This document shows, in pieces, positions 56,256-64,000 of a stretch of DNA of 64,000 nucleotides. A program made the position numbers and the translations under genes. The DNA lies in contig JAHLJT010008756.1 in assembly GCA_031308135.1 (NCBI GenBank), positions 130,632,997 through 130,696,996 of the forward strand, read 5' to 3'. Every line of letters starts with the position of its first letter. Within the stretch, counting starts at the first letter, position 1. A model generated the notes under the pieces. It had not been told where the DNA came from, did no database searches, and saw only the letters and a program-made list of their open reading frames with translations. The DNA comes from Acheta domesticus. Its lineage: Eukaryota > Arthropoda > Insecta > Orthoptera > Gryllidae.

Positions 56256-56995
56256 TAGAGACCGGATTTTTATGTAATTACATATTTTATAATTTCGTAT
56301 TATGTAAATTTTCGTTTTATAGTGTATTTTATTATTACATATTATATCCGATTTTCCATTTTTATTACATATATTTGTCTTTCTACTTATTGATTTAAAA
56401 ATTGTAATCTTCACGAATCGTCGCTTTTCTAACACAATATAAATATCTTTCGTTACATATTTTTTCATATTTAGCACTTTATTACATATTTTACATATTT
56501 TGCCATTTTCTCCAAGTATTCCTTTTATTATATTAATTTTCTTCAATTTTAATACGTAATTTTTATGAAAAGAAATATTTTCAAAACAGCAGTTTTTCCT
56601 ACATTATTACTGCATGCTGTTTACTCGATGTATACTACATGATGACGCGGTCGAGTGTTCTCACAGTCCGGCGCGCCTGCTTCAGTTAAACTCCGTGTGT
56701 CGGGAAGTTTACGTCAGTAACTGATATCAGTTTCACCTTACGTGTGAGAAGTATCACTGACCCCACGTTTTGTGACCTTTAACCCGAATTTCCAACGGTA
56801 TGTATTACATTTAAAATTTCTTTAGGAATATTTTTATAAATATAATTTCGTATTATGTAAATTTTCGTTTTATAGTGTATTTTATTATTACATATTATAT
56901 CCGATTTTCCATTTTTATTACATATTCTTACTATTTTCATTACATATTTATGTACATATTTTCACCTTTCATACTACATATTTTTCCGGTCTCTA
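56256..56995. mobile_element. hAT-type MITE, 740 bp, perfect 8-bp target duplication
   Basis: Left end TAGAGACCGGATTTTTATGTA and right end TACATATTTTTCCGGTCTCTA are inverted repeats. The identical octamer TTCATTAG flanks both (56248-56255 and 56996-57003). TAGAGACCGG termini with 8-bp duplication fit the hAT superfamily. The interior has a direct repeat of ~80 bp (56288-56370 and 56847-56927) and no transposase frame. Confidence 0.88.
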
Positions 56996-57003
56996 TTCAT
57001 TAG

Positions 57004-60000
57004 ATTTCAATGTTACGGTAGTAGGATGGTTTTCGTACTTGTTTGTGCCCGTTTGGCTACCGTGTACATTTTTATTACACATTCTTACACATTTTTATTA
57101 CACATTCTTACTATTTTCATTACACATTTATGTACATATTTTCACCTTTCATACTACATATTTTTCCGGTCTCTGTTCGTTAGATTTCAATGTTACGGTA
57201 GTGGGATGCTTTTCGTGCTTCTTTGTGCCCATTTGGCTACCGTGTACATTTTTATTACACATTCTTACACATCTATTTTACATTTTTATTACACATTCTT
57301 ACTATTTTCATTACACATTTATGTATATATTGTCACCTTTCATACTACATATTTTTCCGGTCTCTGTTCGTTAGATTTCAATGTTACGGTAGTAGGATGG
57401 TTTTCGTACTTCTTTGTGCCCGTTTGGCTACCGTGTACATTTTTATTACACATTCTTACACATTTATTTTCCATTTTTATTACACATTCTTACTATTTTC
57501 ATTACACATTTATGTACTTATTTTCACCTTTCATACTACATATTTTTCCGGTCTCTATTCATTAGATTTCAATGTTACGGTAGTAGGATGGTTTTCGTGC
57601 TTCTTTGTGCCCGTTTGGCTACCGTGTACATTTTTATTACACATTCTTACACATTTATTTTCCATTTTTATTACACATTCTTACTATTTTCATTACACAT
57701 TTATGTACATATTTTCACCTTTCATACTACATATTTTTCCGGTCTCTATTCATTAGATTTCAATGTTACGGTAGTAGGATGGTTTTCGTACTTGTTTGTG
57801 CCCGTTTGGCTACCGTGTACATTTTTATTACACATTCTTACACATTTTTATTACACATTTTTACTATTTTCATTACACATTTATGTACATATTTTCACCT
57901 TTCATACTACATATTTTTCCGGTCTCTATTCATTAGATTTCAATGTTACGGTAGTAGGATGGTTTTCGTACTTCTTTGTGCCCGTTTGGCTACCGTGTAC
58001 ATTTTTATTACACATTCTTACACATTTATTTTCCATTTTTATTACACATTCTTACTATTTTCATTACACATTTATGTACATATTTTCACCTTTCATACTA
58101 CATATTTTTCCGGTCTCTATTCATTAGATTTCAATGTTACGGTAGTAGGATGGTTTTCGTGATTCTTTGTGCCCGTTTGGCTACCGTGTACATTTTTATT
58201 ACACATTCTTACACATTTATTTTCCATTTTTATTACACATTCTTACTATTTTCATTACACATTTATGTACATATTTTCACCTTTCATACTACATATTTTT
58301 CCGGTCTCTATTCATTAGATTTCAATGTTACGGTAGTAGGATGGTTTTCGTAATTCTTTGTGCCCGTTTGGCTACCGTGTACATTTTTATTACACATTCT
58401 TACACATTTATTTTCCATTTTTATTACACATTCTTACTATTTTCATTACACATTTATGTACATATTTTCACCTTTCATACTACATATTTTCCGGTCTCTA
58501 TTCATTAGATTTCAATGTTACGGTAGTAGGATGGTTTTCGTACTTCTTTGTGCCCGTTTGGCTACCGTGTACATTTTTATTACACATTCTTACACATTTA
58601 TTTTCCATTTTTATTACACATTCTTACTATTTTCATTACACATTTATGTACATATTTTCACCTTTCATACTACATATTTTTCCGGTCTCTATTCATTAGA
58701 TTTCAATGTTACGGTAGTAGGATGGTTTTCGTACTTCTTTGTGCCCGTTTGGCTACCGTGTACATTTTTATTACACATTCTTACACATTTATTTTCCATT
58801 TTTATTACACATTCTTACTATTTTCATTACACATTTATGTACATATTTTCACCTTTCATACTACATATTTTTCCGGTCTCTATTCATTAGATTTCAATGT
58901 TACGGTAGTAGGATGGTTTTCGTGCTTCTTTGTGCCCGTTTGGCTACCGTGTACATTTTTATTACACATTCTTACACATTTATTTTCCATTTTTATTACA
59001 CATTCTTACTATTTTCATTACACATTTATGTACATATTTTCACCTTTCATACTACATATTTTTCCGGTCTCTATTCATTAGATTTCAATGTTACGGTAGT
59101 AGGATGGTTTTCGTACTTCTTTGTGCCCGTTTGGCTACCGTGTACATTTTTATTACACATTCTTACACATTTATTTTCCATTTTTATTACACATTCTTAC
59201 TATTTTCATTACACATTTATGTACATATTTTCACCTTTCATACTACATATTTTTCCGGTCTCTATTCATTAGATTTCAATGTTACGGTAGTAGGATGGTT
59301 TTCGTACTTCTTTGTGCCCGTTTGGCTACCGTGTACATTTTTATTACACATTCTTACACATTTATTTTCCATTTTTATTACACATTCTTACTATTTTCAT
59401 TACACATTTATGTACATATTTTCACCTTTCATACTACATATTTTTCCGGTCTCTATTCATTAGATTTTAATGTTACGGTAGTAGGATGGTTTTCGTACTT
59501 CTTTGTGCCCGTTTGGCTACCGTGTACATTTTTATTACACATTCTTACTATTTTCATTACACATTTATGTACATATTGTCACCTTTCATACTACATATTT
59601 TTCCGGTCTCTATTCATTAGATTTCAATGTTACGGTAGTAGGATGGTTTTCGTACTTCTTTGTGCCCGTTTGGCTACCGTGTACATTTTTATTACACATT
59701 CTTACTATTTTCATTACACATTTATGTACATATTGTCACCTTTCATACTACATATTTTTCCGGTCTCTATTCATTAGATTTCAATGTTACGGTAGTAGGA
59801 TGGTTTTCGTACTTCTTTGTGCCCGTTTGGCTACCGTGTACATTTTTATTACACATTCTTACTATTTTCATTACACATTTATGTACATATTTTCACCTTT
59901 CATACTACATATTTTTCCGGTCTCTATTCATTAGATTTCAATGTTACGGTAGTAGGATGGTTTTCGTACTTCTTTGTGCCCGTTTGGCTACCGTGTACAT

Positions 60001-62100
60001 TTTTATTACACATTCTTACTATTTTCATTACACATTTATGTACATATTGTCACCTTTCATACTACATATTTTTCCGGTCTCTATTCATTAGATTTCAATG
60101 TTACGGTAGTAGGATGGTTTTCGTGCTTCTTTGTGCCCGTTTGGCTACCGTGTACATTTTTATTACACATTCTTACTATTTTCATTACACATTTATGTAC
60201 ATATTGTCACCTTTCATACTACATATTTTTCCGGTCTCTATTCATTAGATTTCAATGTTACGGTAGTAGGATGGTTTTCGTGCTTCTTTGTGCCCGTTTG
60301 GCTACCGTGTACATTTTTATTACACATTCTTACACATTTATTTTCCATTTTTATTACACATTCTTACTATTTTCATTACACATTTATGTACATATTTTCA
60401 CCTTTCATACTACATATTTTTCCGGTCTCTATTCATTAGATTTCAATGTTACGGTAGTAGGATGGTTTTCGTACTTCTTTGTGCCCGTTTGGCTACCGTG
60501 TACATTTTTATTACACATTCTTACACACTTATTTTCCATTTTTATTACACATTCTTACTATTTTCATTACACATTTATGTACATATTTTCACCTTTCATA
60601 CTACATATTTTTCCGGTCTCTATTCATTAGATTTCAATGTTACGGTAGTAGGATGGTTTTCGTACTTCTTTGTGCCCGTTTGGCTACCGTGTACATTTTT
60701 ATTACACATTCTTACTATTTTCGTTACACATTTATGTACATATTGTCACCTTTCATACTACATATTTTTCCGGTCTCTATTCATTAGATTTCAATGTTAC
60801 GGTAGTAGGATGGTTTTCGTACTTCTTTGTGCCCGTTTGGCTACCGTGTACATTTTTATTACACATTCTTACTATTTTCATTACACATTTATGTACATAT
60901 TGTCACCTTTCATACTACATATTTTTCCGGTCTCTATTCATTAGATTTCAATGTTACGGTAGTAGGATGGTTTTCGTACTTCTTTGTGCCCGTTTGGCTA
61001 CCGTGTACATTTTTATTACACATTCTTACTATTTTCATTACACATTTATGTACATATTGTCACCTTTCATACTACATATTTTTCCGGTCTCTATTCATTA
61101 GATTTCAATGTTACGGTAGTAGGATGGTTTTCGTACTTCTTTGTGCCCGTTTGGCTACCGTGTACATTTTTATTACACATTCTTACTATTTTCATTACAC
61201 ATTTATGTACATATTGTCACCTTTCATACTACATATTTTTCCGGTCTCTATTCATTAGATTTCAATGTTACGGTAGTAGGATGGTTTTCGTACTTCTTTG
61301 TGCCCGTTTGGCTACCGTGTACATTTTTATTACACATTCTTACTATTTTCATTACACATTTATGTACATATTGTCACCTTTCATACTACATATTTTTCCG
61401 GTCTCTATTCATTAGATTTCAATGTTACGGTAGTAGGATGGTTTTCGTACTTCTTTGTGCCCGTTTGGCTACCGTGTACATTTTTATTACACATTCTTAC
61501 TATTTTCATTACACATTTATGTACATATTGTCACCTTTCATACTACATATTTTTCCGGTCTCTATTCATTAGATTTCAATGTTACGGTAGTAGGATGGTT
61601 TTCGTACTTCTTTGTGCCCGTTTGGCTACCGTGTACATTTTTATTACACATTCTTACTATTTTCATTACACATTTATGTACATATTGTCACCTTTCATAC
61701 TACATATTTTTCCGGTCTCTATTCATTAGATTTCAATGTTACGGTAGTAGGATGGTTTTCGTACTTCTTTGTGCCCGTTTGGCTACCGTGTACATTTTTA
61801 TTACACATTCTTACTATTTTTATTACACATTTATGTACATATTGTCACCTTTCATACTACATATTTTTCCGGTCTCTATTCATTAGATTTCAATGTTACG
61901 GTAGTAGGATGGTTTTCGTACTTCTTTGTGCCCGTTTGGCTACCGTGTACATTTTTATTACACATTCTTACTATTTTCATTACACATTTATGTACATATT
62001 GTCACCTTTCATACTACATATTTTTCCGGTCTCTATTCATTACATTTCAATGTTACGGTAGTAGGATGGTTTTCGTACTTCTTTGTGCCCGTTTGGCTAC
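57004..62100 (+). repeat. satellite array, 30 copies, monomers 157/180/191 bp
   Basis: Using the phrase TTGTGCCCGTTTGGCTACCG as a marker, copies start at 57043, 57223, 57414, 57605, 57796, 57976, 58167, 58358, 58548 and so on to 62083. Intervals are 180, 191x3, 180, 191, 191, 190, 191x5, 157x5, 191x2, 157x9. Each monomer consists of the right ~85-110 bp of the 56256-56995 MITE, the octamer TTCATTAG, and ~60 bp of adjacent flank (ATTTCAATGTTACGGTAGTA ... GTGTACATT). The last copy stops at about 62100. Repeated plus-strand ORFs are a rotating-frame artefact. Confidence 0.96.
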
Positions 62101-62196
62101 AGTGCTCGCGGGGAAAAGGGACGGGGTGTTCATGATGTGCGTTCACTTCCATCGGAGGCGGCGTCCCGTCGCCCGCCTTCCGGTGAGTCACTCCCT

Positions 62197-62235
62197 CCAC
62201 ACACACACACACACACTCTCTCTCTCTCTCTCTCA
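62197..62235. repeat. (CA)n(CT)n microsatellite
   Basis: ACACAC... then CTCTCT... without interruption. Confidence 0.95.
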
Positions 62236-62339
62236 ACCCTCCAGGGCGGAGGTGGCTGCGGGCGAGGGTGCATTGCCGAAGGCTTTCAGCGTTGCTTGAT
62301 TGAGCATTCGGATCGCTTACGGTGAAGCACAAATAAAAG

Positions 62340-62790
62340 GGAAGTGATGAACGAGTGCTGTACTGGCTCTGTCATTCTCATCAGTGGTTTGGTGGTGGCG
62401 TCTTTGTGAATAGAGAAGGGGAGATGTTATCGTTAGACGTATAGTATTGGGACAAACGAAAATGTATTTGACGCGTAATTGACACATTTTCATCCTTTAA
62501 ATTGAATTTGATTGTTTCATAAATTGATTCAACGTTATTTCGCAATATTTAATCAACTCTGCTTCATAATATATAAGTAATTATGAGCGAATTTATTAAT
62601 ACCGATACTTATCGACTTTGTGGTTGATTTACACGACATTGCAAAAGGAAGGTAAAAACACAAGGAAAAACGAAAACTCGTTCCTTCTTGTTTTCTTACG
62701 CAGTGATGAATTAAAATTCTCGTAATTATCTTGTTTTCTTGAAATCATACTCATAAATAGTTTTCAATCTTAAAATTCCTATGAAATGAT
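62340..62790. other. unassigned AT-rich DNA
   Basis: Nothing recognised. Confidence 0.5.
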
Positions 62791-62797
62791 TTAGCTT

Positions 62798-63296
62798 GGA
62801 TTAATTTTTGATAGTAGTGAAATGTTAAAATGTTTGAACGAAGAAATGTTTTAAATTTGCTCATTGAAAGAAATTGTTTTCCAATCCATTTGGATCTTCA
62901 ATTTTTTTTCCAAAAGGAAGTTGTAGGTATGCTAAGCTAGGGAACCCATACACTAGGTAATCACTCATCTATGGAAATCGGGAGTTAAGCACTGACACTT
63001 AATAGTCTACGACCTGTCAGAAATAAGGGGTCCTTAGAGGAGACGATTATAAATTAATTATTGATAGTAGTGCAGTTTCAAAAATTTTGAAAGAAGAAAT
63101 GTTTTAAATTTGCTCATAGAAAGAAATTGTTTTCCAATCCATTTGGATCTTAAATTTTTTTCCCCAAAAGGAAGTTGTAGGTAAGATAAGCTAGAGAACC
63201 AATACACTAGATAATCACTCATCTATGGTAATCGGGAGTTTAGCACTGACACTTAGTAGCCTGCGACCTGTCAGAAATAAGGGATCCTCAGAATAG
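62798..63296 (+). repeat. ~253-bp tandem duplication
   Basis: Units about 62798-63050 and 63053-63296 share GATAGTAGTG, GAAGAAATGTTTTAAATTTGC, AAAGAAATTGTTTTCCAATC, CATTTGGATCTT, AAAAGGAAGTTGTAGGTA, ATAATCACTCATCTATGG-like, and TGTCAGAAATAAGG. Roughly nine in ten positions agree. Confidence 0.93.
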
Positions 63297-64000
63297 ATGC
63301 GCCCACGGGCTTTTCAGTAAAAGCCCTCCTGACTGGGTAGAATTGATGCCCCCGTCCCGTCTCGGGTCGCGGACCGGCGATTGGGAAGTGCCATGCTTCT
63401 GCCGTGGGTAGGGTTCCCGGGCCCCTTCCCCCCTCCCTCTTTTGAGCTGCGGGTTGGGGAGGGGAGAGTTTGGGTCGCCCCGCCGGCGCATTGGCTCAGC
63501 CCTTATTCATTGGGCGATTGAACATTCTGCAGCGTAAGTTGAGAACGGTTTGCGACAGCCGTAAAGTGACAAGCATGACTGGTCAAAGGAGAGTTCCCGG
63601 CTTTTATGACACGCGTTTTCCTTTGAGAAGGCGCGTTTTATGAGATTTTTTATCTCTTCTTTGGAGAATTTAATAGGTTCTTTGGTTTGGCGTTTTTGTT
63701 CCAATTTATTTACGAGGGAACGCGATGTATGAAAAGGGAGAAAACCTTGTACAAGGAAACGAGATTATGTGCCATACTTTTTGAGCACGTCCGATTTCTA
63801 CAGATATGAAATATAGGGAGAGGAAATTTCGATATTGGCTTCTTAAGTTCTGAACTGGCTGGAGCAATGATGTGTAGCAAACGGGAAATGATCTTCAATG
63901 TACCAGTAATGAGATTCCTTTTAGTTTCAGAACTGTAAACCTAGAGGGTGGCTCTCTTTGATCAGTCTTGTTTAATGTCGTCCTGAGAGTGAAGTTCGGA
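63297..64000. other. unassigned DNA
   Basis: A perfect hairpin GGGCTTTT-CAGT-AAAAGCCC lies at 63307-63326, followed by a GC-rich part to 63490 and AT-rich DNA to the window end. No gene recognised. Confidence 0.5.

Noticed and set aside
57004..62100. CRISPR-like direct repeats
   Set aside because: Monomers are contiguous, with no unique spacers and no cas genes; the context is eukaryotic.
57026..62299. About 25 overlapping ORFs of 100-237 codons with hydrophobic, Tyr/Phe-rich repeats resembling membrane proteins
   Set aside because: They arise because 191 and 157 are not multiples of three, so the reading frame rotates from monomer to monomer and meets the single stop only every few copies.
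62935..63040. 5S rRNA-like segment (CATAC ... GTTAAGCA ... CGACC)
   Set aside because: Only short blocks agree and spacing differs from 5S rRNA by 5-11 bases; not enough to call a 5S-derived element.

Overview
The window looks like repeat-dominated, intergenic DNA from an arthropod nuclear genome, most likely an insect with a large genome. The evidence is the element mix: a decayed Ty3/Gypsy-type retrotransposon, tRNA-derived SINEs, piggyBac, hAT, Tc1/mariner and pogo-like DNA elements, Penelope-type hammerhead ribozyme motifs, long satellites and microsatellites. I found no convincing intact host protein-coding gene, no rRNA and no functional tRNA. Most long open frames are by-products of GC-rich or tandem-repeat DNA. 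I cannot name the species from sequence alone.

Layout. 1-2870: Gypsy-type element with frameshifted gag, a retropepsin, a deletion removing RT/RNase H, and an integrase fragment, followed by a 100-N gap. 4.7-7.7 kb: tRNA-derived SINE dimer, Tc1-like element with 21-bp iterated inverted arms, microsatellites, and a ~575-bp palindrome made of a MITE inside inverted SINE copies. 7.7-22 kb: AT-rich unique DNA alternating with C-rich minisatellite islands, SINE copies and a ~310-bp tandem duplication. 22.3-31 kb: the most complete SINE, a ~371-bp tandem family with a hammerhead motif, inverted MITE pairs, an LTR-like repeat whose end is amplified into a tandem array running into (GCC)n, and a hAT-type element with a perfect 8-bp target duplication. 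31.6-35.4 kb: a ~0.9-kb direct duplication around a 1000-N gap and a 17-bp minisatellite. 35.9-41.6 kb: a palindromic ATCAGTG-rich element, a piggyBac MITE with TTAA duplication, a second SINE family, and an inverted pair of hammerhead motifs. 42.6-54 kb: more C-rich islands, a 104-bp tandem repeat, and an inverted SINE. 54.1-54.9 kb: piggyBac transposase pseudogene ending at TTAA. 56.25-62.1 kb: a 740-bp hAT-type MITE with a perfect 8-bp target duplication, directly followed by a ~5-kb satellite (30 copies of 157/180/191-bp monomers) whose monomer contains the MITE right end, its target duplication and flank.

Main result. The strongest unusual signal is satellite birth at a transposon end (56.2-62.1 kb), with a second, smaller case of the same pattern at 27.4-28.2 kb. 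Next are the hammerhead ribozyme motifs at 23.76, 36.87, 40.03 and 40.34 kb, and the consistent C-rich-on-plus-strand orientation of nearly all the large minisatellite islands. There is no gene network to describe; the parts are independent mobile and repeat sequences.
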